Positions 38,971 to 46,831 of a stretch of DNA of 64,000 nucleotides are shown piece after piece. Numbering within the stretch: the stretch's first letter is position 1; every line of letters starts with the position of its first letter. This DNA comes from Paractinoplanes maris (GTDB lineage Bacteria > Actinomycetota > Actinomycetes > Mycobacteriales > Micromonosporaceae), in NCBI RefSeq assembly GCF_023544465.1, contig NZ_JALPVL010000001.1, positions 372,001 through 436,000 on the forward strand, in the 5' to 3' direction. Made by a program: the position numbers and the translations under genes. Below the pieces are notes generated by a model. The model saw nothing but the letters and a program-made list of their open reading frames with translations, had not been told where the DNA came from and did no database searches.

Positions 38971-40352
38971 CCAACATCCAATGCGAGCAGGTCGTCCTCG
39001 GTCTCCCGCCGCACGATCACGCGCGAGGCGCCATCGCGCACCGCCACCACGGGTGGCCGAGGGACGTGGTTGTAGTTGCTGGCCATGCTCCGGCAGTAGG
39101 CGCCGGTGCCGGGCACGGCGAGAAGATCTCCGGGCTGCACGTCGGCGGGCAGGAATTCATCCTTCACGACGATGTCCCCGGATTCACAATGCTTTCCCAC
39201 CACGCGGGCCAGAATCGGCTCGGCGGCGCTGGCCCGGCCGGCGATCGTGGCCGAGTAGGAGGCGTCGTAGAGCGCCGTACGGATGTTGTCGCTCATCCCG
39301 CCGTCGACGCTGACATATGTCCGGATGCCGTCGACGTCCTTGACCGTGCCGATCTCGTAGAGCGTCAGCACCGACGGCCCGACGATCGCCCGGCCCGGCT
39401 CGATCGAGAGCTTCGGCTTGCGCAGCGACGCCAGCTCGCACTCCGACTCGACGATCTTGTTGATGCGCTTGGCCAGGTCGCCGGCACTGCTCGGATCGTC
39501 CTGGGTGGTGTAGGCGATGCCGAAGCCGCCACCCAGGTCGAGGTCGGGCAGCTCGACGCCGCGCGCGTCCCGGATCTGCGCCTGCAGCTCCAGCACCCGG
39601 CGCGCGGCGACCTCGAAGCCGTTGGTGTCGAAGATCTGCGAGCCGATGTGCGAGTGCAGGCCGCGCAGCTCGAGGACGTCCTCGTCGAGAATCTTGATGG
39701 CGGCCTGGAACGCCGCGCCGCCGGCCAGCGAGAAGCCGAACTTCTGGTCCTCGTGGGCGGTCGCGATGAACTCGTGGGTGTGCGCCTCGACCCCGACCGT
39801 CACCCGGACGAGAACTTGCGGCTTTTGTTGTTTTTCGGCGGCCAGCGCGGTCAGCCGGTCGATCTCCTGGAACGAGTCGACGATGATCCGGCCCACCCCG
39901 GCGTCGAGCGCCCGGGTCAGCTCGCTCACCGACTTGTTGTTGCCGTGGAAACCCATCCGCTCGGCCGGGAAACCGGCCGCCAGTGCCACCGCCAGCTCAC
40001 CGCCCGAGCAGACATCGAGGAAGAGGCCCTCCTCCTCGATGACCCGGACCACGGCCTTGCAGAGGAACGACTTGCCCGCGTAGAAGACATCGGCCTCGGC
40101 GAACGCCGACACGAAGTCGCGGCAGCGGGACCGCAGGTCGTCCTCGTCGAGCAGGTAGGCCGGAGTGCCGTACTGCTCGGCCAGAGCGGCGACGCTCACC
40201 CCGCCGATCTCCAGGTGGCCGGCCTCGGCCCGGGACACCGTGCGCGGCCAGAGCTGCGGCACGAGGGCGTTCACGTCGTGGGGCGTGCGCAACCAGGCCG
40301 GCCCCCGCTGTCCGAGGTCGCCGTGCAGCGCCCCGGCCTCATGAGCTCGCAT
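38967..40352 (-). CDS. lysA: Diaminopimelate decarboxylase
   Basis: Converts meso-diaminopimelate to lysine. The 461-residue PLP fold-type III protein has FYAGKSFLCKAVVRVIEEEG (PLP-lysine), HSHIGSQIFDTNGF, LDLGGGFGIAYTTQDDP and EPGRAIVG. The active-site ESGD motif is CESGDIVVKDEFLP. ATG at 40352 lies two bases beyond the argS stop and its stop overlaps the hom ATG, so argS-lysA-hom form one translational unit. The protein has an extra N-terminal stretch of about 30 residues. Confidence 0.96.
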   Translation of the reverse strand: MRAHEAGALHGDLGQRGPAWLRTPHDVNALVPQLWPRTVSRAEAGHLEIGGVSVAALAEQYGTPAYLLDEDDLRSRCRDFVSAFAEADVFYAGKSFLCKAVVRVIEEEGLFLDVCSGGELAVALAAGFPAERMGFHGNNKSVSELTRALDAGVGRIIVDSFQEIDRLTALAAEKQQKPQVLVRVTVGVEAHTHEFIATAHEDQKFGFSLAGGAAFQAAIKILDEDVLELRGLHSHIGSQIFDTNGFEVAARRVLELQAQIRDARGVELPDLDLGGGFGIAYTTQDDPSSAGDLAKRINKIVESECELASLRKPKLSIEPGRAIVGPSVLTLYEIGTVKDVDGIRTYVSVDGGMSDNIRTALYDASYSATIAGRASAAEPILARVVGKHCESGDIVVKDEFLPADVQPGDLLAVPGTGAYCRSMASNYNHVPRPPVVAVRDGASRVIVRRETEDDLLALDVG

Positions 40353-40354
40353 CC

Positions 40355-42022
40355 CTACATCCTTTCGGGCGCCGAGACGCCGAGCAGGCCCAAACCATTG
40401 GCGATCACCGTACGGGTGGCGTCGTTCAGCCAGAGGCGGGCGCGATGGACATCGGTGATCGGCTCGTCGCCCATCGGCAGCACCCGGCAGTTGTCGTAGA
40501 AGCGGTGGAAGTTCGCCGCCACGTCCTCCTCCAGGTAACGCGCGACGTGGTGCGGCTCGCGCAGCGCGGCCGAGCGGGCCACCACCGCCGGGAACTCGCC
40601 CAGCGCCCGGAGCAGGTCGTTCTCCTTCTCGTGGGTGAGCAGCTCGGGGTGGAAGTCGCCGGGCTCACCCCGGGTCAGCCCCACCTCGGCCGCGTTGCGG
40701 GCCACGCCGGCGGTGCGGGCCGCCACGTACTGCACGTAATAGACCTTGTTGTCCTTGGTCGCCCGGGTCCACTCGTCGATGTCGATGTCGATCGGCGAGT
40801 CGGACGAGTAGCGGGCCAGCGCGTAACGGGTGGCGTCGACCCCGATGGCGTCGACGAAGTCCTCCAGGGTGATGACCGTGCCGGCCCGCTTGCTCATCCG
40901 CATCGGCTCGCCGTCGCGCACCAGGTTGACCAGCTGGCCGATCAGAATCTCGAGGTTGACGGCCGGGTCGTCGCCGAAGCAGGCCGCCATTGCCTTCATC
41001 CGGCCGATGTAGCCGTGGTGGTCGGCGCCCAGCATGATCACGACCCGGTCGAAGCCGCGCTTGCGCTTGTCGAGGTAATAGGCGCAGTCGGCCGCGAAGT
41101 AGGTCCAGTCGCCGTCGGACTTGCGGAGCACCCGGTCCTTGTCGTCACCGAACTCGGTCGTCCGCAGCCAGGTCGCGCCGTCGGCCTCGTAGACGTGGCC
41201 CTGCTCGCGCAGCCGGTCGAGAGCCTCCTGCAGCTCGCCCCGGTCGTGCAGGTCCTTCTCGTTGAAGTACGTGTCGAACTCGACGCCGAACTCGGTGAGC
41301 GACTGCTTGATCTCGGCGAACATCAGCTCGACGCCGACCCGCCGGAACGTCTCGAGCGCCTCGGGCTCGCCGATCTTGAGTACATCGGGGGCCTCGGCGG
41401 TCACGGCCGTGGCGATCTCGGCGATGTAGGCGCCGCCGTAGCCGTCGTCGGGGGCGGGCTCGCCCTTGGCGCTGGCGTAGAGCGACCGGGCGAACCGGTC
41501 GATCTGGGAGCCGGCGTCATTGAAGTAGTACTCCGTGCCGACCGTCGCCCCGGACGCCCGCAGCAGGCGGGACAGCGCGTCACCGACCGCGGCCCACCGG
41601 ACGCCGCCGACGTGCACCGGGCCGGTCGGGTTGGCCGAGACGAACTCGAGGTTGATCCGCTCGCCGGTCAGGGTGGCAGTGTGCCCGTACGCGGGACCGG
41701 CCAGCACGATGTCGCGAGCCAGCACACCGGCGGCAGCCGCGTCGAGCCGGATGTTGAGGAAGCCCGGCCCGGCGATCTCCACCGACTTGACGCCCGGCTG
41801 CCGGCCCAGCTCCTCGGCCAGCGCGGCGGCCAGCTCACGCGGCGGGACGCCGGCCTTCTTACCGAGCTGCAGCGCCAGCGTGGACGCGTAGTCACCGTGC
41901 TCCGGGCTGCGGGGTCGCTCGACCGTCGTGGTGGCGGGCAGGGCCGAGAGGTCGAGGCCGCGGGTCTCGAACACGGCACGAGCAGCTGAGAGAACGGTGG
42001 CAGCAAGCTTGGCGGGAGTCAC
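40355..42022 (-). CDS. argS: Arginyl-tRNA synthetase
   Basis: Class I synthetase charging tRNA-Arg. The 555-residue protein has the N-terminal Add-1 domain ([16 protein letters not shown]), HIGH as HVGG within [20 protein letters not shown], and KMSK as [18 protein letters not shown]. The DALR anticodon-binding domain follows. GTG at 42022 begins [15 protein letters not shown], the normal N-terminus. First gene of the argS-lysA-hom-thrC run. An Arg-isoacceptor gene, tRNA-Arg(CCG), lies 1.6 kb upstream on the other strand. Confidence 0.97.
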   Translation of the reverse strand: MTPAKLAATVLSAARAVFETRGLDLSALPATTTVERPRSPEHGDYASTLALQLGKKAGVPPRELAAALAEELGRQPGVKSVEIAGPGFLNIRLDAAAAGVLARDIVLAGPAYGHTATLTGERINLEFVSANPTGPVHVGGVRWAAVGDALSRLLRASGATVGTEYYFNDAGSQIDRFARSLYASAKGEPAPDDGYGGAYIAEIATAVTAEAPDVLKIGEPEALETFRRVGVELMFAEIKQSLTEFGVEFDTYFNEKDLHDRGELQEALDRLREQGHVYEADGATWLRTTEFGDDKDRVLRKSDGDWTYFAADCAYYLDKRKRGFDRVVIMLGADHHGYIGRMKAMAACFGDDPAVNLEILIGQLVNLVRDGEPMRMSKRAGTVITLEDFVDAIGVDATRYALARYSSDSPIDIDIDEWTRATKDNKVYYVQYVAARTAGVARNAAEVGLTRGEPGDFHPELLTHEKENDLLRALGEFPAVVARSAALREPHHVARYLEEDVAANFHRFYDNCRVLPMGDEPITDVHRARLWLNDATRTVIANGLGLLGVSAPERM

Positions 42023-42107
42023 TCAACCATGCTATCGGGGGTAGACTTCGACGCTCGGCGGCCACCCGAGCCCCGCCATCCTTCTCCCCAAGAATCGACG
42101 AGGCACG

Positions 42108-42911
42108 ATGAGCATGAGTTCGCCGGGTCCCGAACGGGTCCCGTCCTCCGTCAAGGTCAGCAAGACCTCCGGCCAGGGCAAACCCCCCACCGCCGCCAAA
42201 AAGGCGACGGCCGGTGGTGCGGCCGGCAAAGGCGCGGCGGGCAAGGGCAGCGGCAAGGGCCGCAAGCAGATCACGCCGGTCAAGGTCGCGGGCAGCCGCA
42301 ACTGGGGGCCCATCGCGGTCGCCGGCGTGGTCGTGCTGATCGCCGTCGGCATCATCGGCTACGGCGTGTTCGCCGCCGTCCAGGGGTCGCGCGGATGGGA
42401 GGACAAGGTCGCCGACATCGCGGGCGTGACCAACTACCGCGAGCAGAAGAACGCGGCGATCGACGCCCGCGACCACAAAGACGGCCCCCAGACCTACGTG
42501 ACGAGCCCGCCCGTCGGCGGCGCCCACAACAGCACCTGGCAGAACTGCATGGGTGACGTCTACGACCAGCCCATCGCCAACGAGCACGCGGTGCACAGCC
42601 TCGAGCACGGTGCCGTCTGGGTGACGTACAAGCAGGGTCTGGCCGCCGACCAGGTCACCAAGCTCAAGGAGAAGGTGCAGGGCAAGGAGTACACGCTCAT
42701 GTCGCCCTACGCGGGCCTCGACAAGAACGTGTCCGTCCAGGTCTGGGGCTACCAGCTCAAGACCGACGACGTCAACGACCCCCGCATCGACCAGTTCATC
42801 CAGGACACCCGCCTGGTCTCCAGCATGGAGCCCGGCGCCGCCTGCTCCAGCGGCAACACGTCCACCGGCCCGCTGGCCGCCGCCGGCGCCACGCCCCCCA
42901 GCGGCAGCTGA
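42108..42911 (+). CDS. DUF3105 domain-containing membrane protein
   Basis: The 267-residue protein has a basic Lys/Gly/Ala-rich cytoplasmic tail (residues 20-55), one transmembrane helix (PIAVAGVVVLIAVGIIGYGVFAAV, about 65-88) and an extracytoplasmic DUF3105 domain. Its marks are PPVGGAHNSTWQNCMGDVYDQPI, NEHAVHSLEHGAVWVTYK and a C-terminal tail with one Cys. The His-rich conserved cluster (HAVHSLEHG) suggests metal binding, which is not established. ATG at 42108; a second ATG is two codons on. The stop overlaps the next ATG (TGATG) so it is coupled to DUF305, a common pairing. Confidence 0.87.
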   Translation: MSMSSPGPERVPSSVKVSKTSGQGKPPTAAKKATAGGAAGKGAAGKGSGKGRKQITPVKVAGSRNWGPIAVAGVVVLIAVGIIGYGVFAAVQGSRGWEDKVADIAGVTNYREQKNAAIDARDHKDGPQTYVTSPPVGGAHNSTWQNCMGDVYDQPIANEHAVHSLEHGAVWVTYKQGLAADQVTKLKEKVQGKEYTLMSPYAGLDKNVSVQVWGYQLKTDDVNDPRIDQFIQDTRLVSSMEPGAACSSGNTSTGPLAAAGATPPSGS

Positions 42912-43573
42912 TGCCGGTCACCACCAACCCGGGAGCGGCGGCCACGGTCGCCGCCCCGGGCGGGGGCACCACGGGCCACAGCAAACGGTCCTGGCTGGCG
43001 GCCGCCGCCCTGATCCTCGGCCTGGCCCTGGGCGTCGCCGCCGGCCTGGTCATCCCCCGCTTCACCCACCCCGGCACCGACTCGGTCGAGGCCGGCTTCC
43101 TGCGCGACATGTCGACCCACCACGCCCAGGCCGTGGAGATGTCGATGCTGGCCCACGCCAACTCGGCCAACCCCCGCATCGTCACCCTGGCCGGTGACAT
43201 CGCCCTGACCCAGCACGGCCAGATCGGCTACATGCAGGCCTGGCTGCGCGACTGGGACCTGAGCCCCACCGGCACCGAGGCCCCCATGGCCTGGATGCCC
43301 AACTCAGCCGGCTCGATCGTCAACGGCCTGATGCCCGGCATGGCGACCCCCGAGCAGCTCGACAGCCTGCGCAAGGCCTCCGGAAACGCCCTGGACATCC
43401 AGTTCCTGACGCTGATGAGGGCCCACCACCTGGGCGGCATCCACATGGCCCAGGAGGCCCTCAACCTCTCCGACGACAAGAACATCGACTGGCTGGCCCA
43501 GACGATGGTGTCCGGCCAGCAGAGCGAGCTAGGCCTGATCGACACCCTGCTCAAAGAGATCCCGCCGGCGTAG
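42911..43573 (+). CDS. DUF305 domain-containing secreted or anchored protein
   Basis: The 220-residue protein has a transmembrane/signal segment (WLAAAALILGLALGVAAGLVIP, about residues 29-50). The DUF305 four-helix (ferritin-like) domain follows with two HxxM-type motifs: FLRDMSTHHAQAVEMSMLAHAN and LTLMRAHHLGGIHMAQEALN. The family is often near copper or other metal genes, and the repeated His/Met pattern fits metal binding. It is translationally coupled to the DUF3105 gene. A short hairpin follows, and then the tRNA-Arg gene. Confidence 0.87.
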   Translation: MPVTTNPGAAATVAAPGGGTTGHSKRSWLAAAALILGLALGVAAGLVIPRFTHPGTDSVEAGFLRDMSTHHAQAVEMSMLAHANSANPRIVTLAGDIALTQHGQIGYMQAWLRDWDLSPTGTEAPMAWMPNSAGSIVNGLMPGMATPEQLDSLRKASGNALDIQFLTLMRAHHLGGIHMAQEALNLSDDKNIDWLAQTMVSGQQSELGLIDTLLKEIPPA

Positions 43574-43576
43574 GTG

Positions 43577-43597
43577 CCCGCCCCTCGCGACGGCGGG
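43577..43597 (+). terminator. Weak hairpin after the DUF305 gene
   Basis: A six-pair stem (CCCGCC with GGCGGG) around a nine-base loop, three nt after the DUF305 stop, is followed by GGGCGCCCC rather than U. It could end the DUF3105-DUF305 transcript. Confidence 0.3.
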
Positions 43598-43614
43598 GGC
43601 GCCCCGGATACCGG

Positions 43615-43645
43615 TTGGCGGTCGCTCTTGGGGGCCTGCTAGGCT
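43615..43645 (+). promoter_or_regulatory. Possible promoter of tRNA-Arg(CCG)
   Basis: TTGGCG (43615) and TAGGCT (43640) lie 19 nt apart, and transcription would begin just before the 5' end of the tRNA. The spacer is long for a consensus promoter, so confidence is modest. Confidence 0.35.
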
Positions 43646-43658
43646 CTGAAACCACTGA

Positions 43659-43730
43659 GCCCCCGTAGCTCAGGGGATAGAGCGTCGCCCTCCGGAGGCG
43701 AAAGCGCAGGTTCGAATCCTGCCGGGGGCA
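43659..43730 (+). tRNA. tRNA-Arg, anticodon CCG
   Basis: A 72-nt cloverleaf with a 7-bp acceptor stem (GCCCCCG with CGGGGGC) and discriminator A. The anticodon arm is TCGCC-CTCCGGA-GGCGA, with the loop's CCG (43692-43694) as anticodon reading CGG. The T arm is GCAGG-TTCGAAT-CCTGC. CCA is not encoded. The last 12 bases of the gene plus CGA form one copy of the 15-bp duplication flanking an IS481-family element. Confidence 0.97.
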
Positions 43731-43733
43731 CGA
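43719..43733 (+). repeat. Left copy of the 15-bp target duplication (tRNA 3' end)
   Basis: CTGCCGGGGGCACGA, identical to 45105-45119. The match ends exactly at both sides (preceding and following bases differ), so it is a true duplication and not the edge of a longer repeat. Confidence 0.9.
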
Positions 43734-43758
43734 TGTGATGTCTCAGGACATCGGAATA

Positions 43759-43787
43759 GCCTGAACCTGCGTTTCGCAGGTTCAGGC
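43759..43787 (+). terminator. Hairpin with T-run inside the IS left end
   Basis: A perfect 13-bp stem (GCCTGAACCTGCG, loop TTT) is followed on the plus strand by TTTCTGTTTTTT. It lies 29 bp downstream of the tRNA gene and overlaps the transposase stop codon. It can stop transcripts from the tRNA side before they run antisense into the transposase gene. Confidence 0.8.
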
Positions 43788-44993
43788 TTTCTGTTTTTTG
43801 GGCGTTGGGCCGGGTGGTCGGCCGGTGGGCTGGTAGTCGCGTCGTGGGTCGATGGTCAGTTCGCGGAGGAGTTCACCGGTGGCGGCGTTGATGACGCGGA
43901 CGTGCAGGTCCTGGACGAGGAGTAGGACGTAGGTTCCGGCGTAGGTTCGGCCGATGCCGATGTGGCGGAGCCGGCCGTGGACGCGCAGCGTGACGCTGCC
44001 GGTTTTGCTGATGGTGTCGTGGCGGACCCGGTCGTGGGTGTCGCCGGTGCGGTCGGTGCTAGGGCCGGCTTTCGGCCGGGTCTGGTAGGCGGTGGCCGGG
44101 GTGGCCCGCTGGGGCAGCGACCGGTGTGGTCGGCGGTGGTTGTACTCGTCGGTGAAGGCGTCGATCAGGGCTTGCAGCTGGGTGATGGTGTGCGGCTGGC
44201 GGGGTTGGGCGTGGAGCCATTTCTTCATCGTTTGCTGGAAGCGTTCGACCTTGCCGCAGGTAGTTGGATGGTTGGGTCGGGAGTTCTTCTGCGCGATGTT
44301 CTGCCGGCGGAGTTCGGCTTCGAGTTTGGTGCGCCCGCCGCGGCCGCCGGCGAAGCGGGCGGTGTAGACCAGGCCGTTGTCGGTGAGCGTAGAGGCGGGG
44401 TATCCGTGCAGTTCGGCGGCTTCCTGGAAGGTGGCGTGGGCGATGGCGCCGGTGATTCGGGGATGCGCTGAGATGTGCAGGGCGTAGCGGGAGTGGTCGT
44501 CGAGCCAGGTGATGATCTCGACGTCGAGGCCGGACCGGGCGTCAGCTCGGGTGAGCCGGTAGTGGGTGAAATCGGATTGCCAGGTCTCGTTGGGCTGCTC
44601 GGCTTGGAAGCGGATGTAGGAGCTCTTCGGCCGTTTCGATGGCTCTGGGACTACCTGTCCGGCGCGGGTCAGGATCCGGTTGATCGTCGCCCGTGACAAC
44701 GTGACCCGGTGGTGGTGTTGCAGGTGCCAGCCGATGGTGTCGGCGCCGGCGTCCAGGCCGGCTTCGCCGAATTGTTTACGTAGCCGCAGAACGAGGTCGA
44801 CGGTCGCTGGGGCGGTGGCACCGGGACGGGTGTTCGGGGCGCGGGAGCGGGCCTCGAACGCGGCCTCGCCCTCGACGTTGTAGCGGGTCATGAGCCGGCT
44901 GATCCAGCCTTGCGAGACGCCGTACGTGCGGGCGGTCTCGGCCTGCGACGCGCCGCTCAGCACGGCGGTGATGACGAGTCGACGTGTGGACAC
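43782..44993 (-). CDS. IS481-family DDE transposase
   Basis: The 403-residue protein has an N-terminal helix-turn-helix (VITAVLSGASQAETARTYGVSQGWISRLM) and a second HTH (TIGWHLQHHHRVTLSRATINRILTRAG). The rve-type core has Asp141 (WQSDFTHY), Asp205 (TLTDNGLVY) and Glu250 (GKVERFQQT). A C-terminal beta-rich extension (about 310-403) is typical of the actinobacterial subgroup. The protein is complete; start ATG at 44993 has no strong ribosome site, which fits low expression. Codon use is less GC3-rich than neighbours. Confidence 0.93.
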   Translation of the reverse strand: MSTRRLVITAVLSGASQAETARTYGVSQGWISRLMTRYNVEGEAAFEARSRAPNTRPGATAPATVDLVLRLRKQFGEAGLDAGADTIGWHLQHHHRVTLSRATINRILTRAGQVVPEPSKRPKSSYIRFQAEQPNETWQSDFTHYRLTRADARSGLDVEIITWLDDHSRYALHISAHPRITGAIAHATFQEAAELHGYPASTLTDNGLVYTARFAGGRGGRTKLEAELRRQNIAQKNSRPNHPTTCGKVERFQQTMKKWLHAQPRQPHTITQLQALIDAFTDEYNHRRPHRSLPQRATPATAYQTRPKAGPSTDRTGDTHDRVRHDTISKTGSVTLRVHGRLRHIGIGRTYAGTYVLLLVQDLHVRVINAATGELLRELTIDPRRDYQPTGRPPGPTPKKQKA

Positions 44994-45036
44994 GCCGCAG
45001 CCTGCAACCAGCCGGACGAGCCGCTACGATGCCATG

Positions 45037-45104
45037 CCGATGTCGTGAGACATGCCTATTCCGATGACGCGAGACACCCTATTCCGATGTGCTGAGCCAG
45101 GACA
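45037..45104 (-). repeat. Three subterminal repeats at the IS right end
   Basis: Three adjacent units of 24, 23 and 21 bp (45037-45060, 45061-45083, 45084-45104) start CCGATG and the first two end CCTATT. The third includes the terminal inverted repeat. The left end has one copy only. They look like multiple transposase-binding sites. Confidence 0.75.
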
Positions 45105-45119
45105 CTGCCGGGGGCACGA
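45105..45119 (+). repeat. Right copy of the 15-bp target duplication
   Basis: CTGCCGGGGGCACGA again, followed by GCCGG, which continues into the hairpin at 45114-45165. The match to the last 12 bases of tRNA-Arg shows that the element inserted in the tRNA 3' end and regenerated the full gene. Confidence 0.9.
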
Positions 45120-45165
45120 GCCGGAGCCCTCTGTCCGCTGATGAGCGCGGACCGGGGGCTCGTGC
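45114..45165 (+). terminator. Original tRNA-Arg terminator, now separated from its gene
   Basis: GCACGAGCC pairs perfectly with GGCTCGTGC; an inner GTCCGC-GCGGAC pair extends the structure. It is followed by GTTTCTCC. Because the sequence at its 5' side is the duplicated tRNA end, it must have followed the tRNA directly before the IS entered. Confidence 0.6.
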
Positions 45166-45786
45166 GTTTCTCCTGGGGCCCGAGCCCCAGACCCCACGCC
45201 GGGGACACCCCGGACCCCATGCGGTGGTTGCGGTTGGCGACTTGGTGGCGCTTTCGGGGGTACGGGCTTTGGGCTGGCTCTTTGAGAGCGGATGACCATT
45301 ATCGTGGAAGACAACCCGGATGGGTGACCACGTGAATGTTGGTCGAGACGTTGGGGTCAGCATGTTCCACGTTGAGCGTGACGGTTAAGTCCTGGGCCTC
45401 CGCATAACAGCGCCGTGACGGCTTTTCTCGGGTTACAGCCGCCGCCGTCAGCATCGGTGAGCAGCCTGGCTTGGGAGGCTGTAGGGGATCGCCGCGATCC
45501 AGGCGTCCAGTGCGGTGGTGAGCCGCATCTGACCTACAACGCCCACTTTGGACGAGCGTGGCTAGCCGTTCGGAGTGAGCTCCGGCGGCGAGGTCGCTCC
45601 GCTTCTGGTGTAGTCGGGTCAGTTCGCACTGGAACAGCCGAACACGCCATTCTTACGAGGCCGCGGAGGGCGTGGCGACTGGAATCCGTTGCGCGGCAAG
45701 GGGATCGATGAGTCGGAGATCAGCCGTGTCGAGCAAGCTCAGAGCCACCATCCATGCGGCACGTCTGCGGTGATCGGACGGAACCG
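45166..45786. other. About 620 bases without a recognised gene
   Basis: Beyond the tRNA terminator no convincing coding frame was seen. Short frames (for example at 45415-45711 on the plus strand) have no ribosome site and no family. The base composition is slightly less GC-rich than the surroundings, which fits old mobile or degraded DNA, but no remnant was identified. Confidence 0.5.
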
Positions 45787-46773
45787 TCAGGTGGTGGGTG
45801 GGAGTGGGTTTCCGGCGGCGGACAGCAGGGCTTCGGCTATGGGGGTGCGGGCGTTCAGGATGGCTCGGCCCTGGCGGTGTGCTGTTACCAAGCCGGCGGC
45901 GCGCAGCGTGGTCAAGTGGTGGGAGACGCCGCCGGGGGTAATGCCGGTGCGGTGGGCCAACTGGGTGGTGGACAGGGGCGACGTCAGTTCGGTCAGCAGG
46001 CGGGCCCGGCCTCGGCCGACCAGGGCGGTCAGTGCGCTCGGCGGCTGGGTGGGTTGCTCCCAGAGCGTCGCCACTCCGCGGGCCGGGTAGGCCAACTGCG
46101 GGATCGGGCCGGCTGAGACGGTCATGACCGTCGGCCAGATGAAGACCGACGGGATCAGGATCAGGCCGGTGCCGGTGGGGACGTCTGCTGCTGTGCAGTG
46201 GGGCTGGTTGATGTGCAGGATGCCGTCCTGCCAGACGACCTGGGGGTGCAGGTCGGCCAGGACGCCGGCGGTGCCGTCCTCGGCCAGGCGGCGGGCCCGG
46301 CGTTGAACCTCGGCGTCCAGCAGGGATTTCATGCGGGGCCAGTCGGGGGCCACCGTGGTCGACCAGAAGGACTCGATCTCTTCGCACAGTTGGGCCAGGC
46401 CGGTGGGCGGGTCGGCGTACAGCTGGGCCGGCGCGCCGCGCCGGGGGGCGGGCATCAGATCCAGGTGGTCGCGGACCACGCCGGGTGGGGTGGCGCGTAA
46501 GGCTGCCAGTTCGGTGGTGAGGTCGGCGACCAGGCCCACCGGAGGCGGGGTCAGGAAATCGGGTGTGTAGCTGCCGGTGGGGGCCACCAGGGCGGCCAGC
46601 AAGCCGTCCGGCGGCAGGTGAGCCTCGGCAGCCCAACCGCGGTAGAGGGCGGGCACGCCGGGGCTGCGCAGGAGGCGGGCGGCGGCCAGGACCTCCCACA
46701 GGGCCGAGACGGCGAATCGGATGTGGGTGGCTGAGGTCGCCGTGAGGGCTATCGAGACCAAGGTCGGCTCCAT
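45787..46773 (-). CDS. ArsR-family regulator with N-terminal DUF5937 domain
   Basis: The 328-residue protein has a large N-terminal DUF5937 domain (RFAVSALWEVLAAARLLRSPGVPALYRGW) and a C-terminal ArsR winged helix. The helix-turn-helix reads RARLLTELTSPLSTTQLAHRTGITPGGVSHHLTTLRAAGLVTAHRQGRAILNARTPIAEALL. No metal-binding Cys is in the HTH. The ligand is unknown. ATG at 46773 overlaps the ATG 46772 of the divergent lyase gene on the other strand, so a longer lyase start would place both starts at CATG. Confidence 0.88.
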   Translation of the reverse strand: MEPTLVSIALTATSATHIRFAVSALWEVLAAARLLRSPGVPALYRGWAAEAHLPPDGLLAALVAPTGSYTPDFLTPPPVGLVADLTTELAALRATPPGVVRDHLDLMPAPRRGAPAQLYADPPTGLAQLCEEIESFWSTTVAPDWPRMKSLLDAEVQRRARRLAEDGTAGVLADLHPQVVWQDGILHINQPHCTAADVPTGTGLILIPSVFIWPTVMTVSAGPIPQLAYPARGVATLWEQPTQPPSALTALVGRGRARLLTELTSPLSTTQLAHRTGITPGGVSHHLTTLRAAGLVTAHRQGRAILNARTPIAEALLSAAGNPLPPTT

Positions 46774-46831
46774 GGATTTAGCTGCGGCTCAAACTTTACG
46801 GGTCGCCCGGCCCGGCGCGGAGACTGAGCGG

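Larger units (their letters stand above)
43734..45104 (-). mobile_element. IS481-family insertion sequence next to tRNA-Arg
   Basis: A 1371-bp element flanked by the 15-bp duplication CTGCCGGGGGCACGA. Its ends begin TGTGATGTCTCAG (left) and, read on the other strand, TGTCCTGGCTCAG (right). Both share ACATCGGAATAG inside, an imperfect inverted repeat of about 26 bp with TG...CA termini, as typical of IS481. It encodes one transposase on the minus strand (43782-44993), the catalytic triad intact. A duplication this long lies at the upper end for the family. Confidence 0.92.

Noticed and set aside
43734..45104. Integrative element or prophage at a tRNA
   Set aside because: There is a tRNA-end duplication, but only one DDE transposase and no integrase, and the element's ends are of IS481 type.
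45141..45711. Short plus-strand frames after the IS (45141-45335, 45415-45711)
   Set aside because: No ribosome site, no recognizable fold and no codon-use pattern of coding DNA; the first lies partly over the tRNA terminator.
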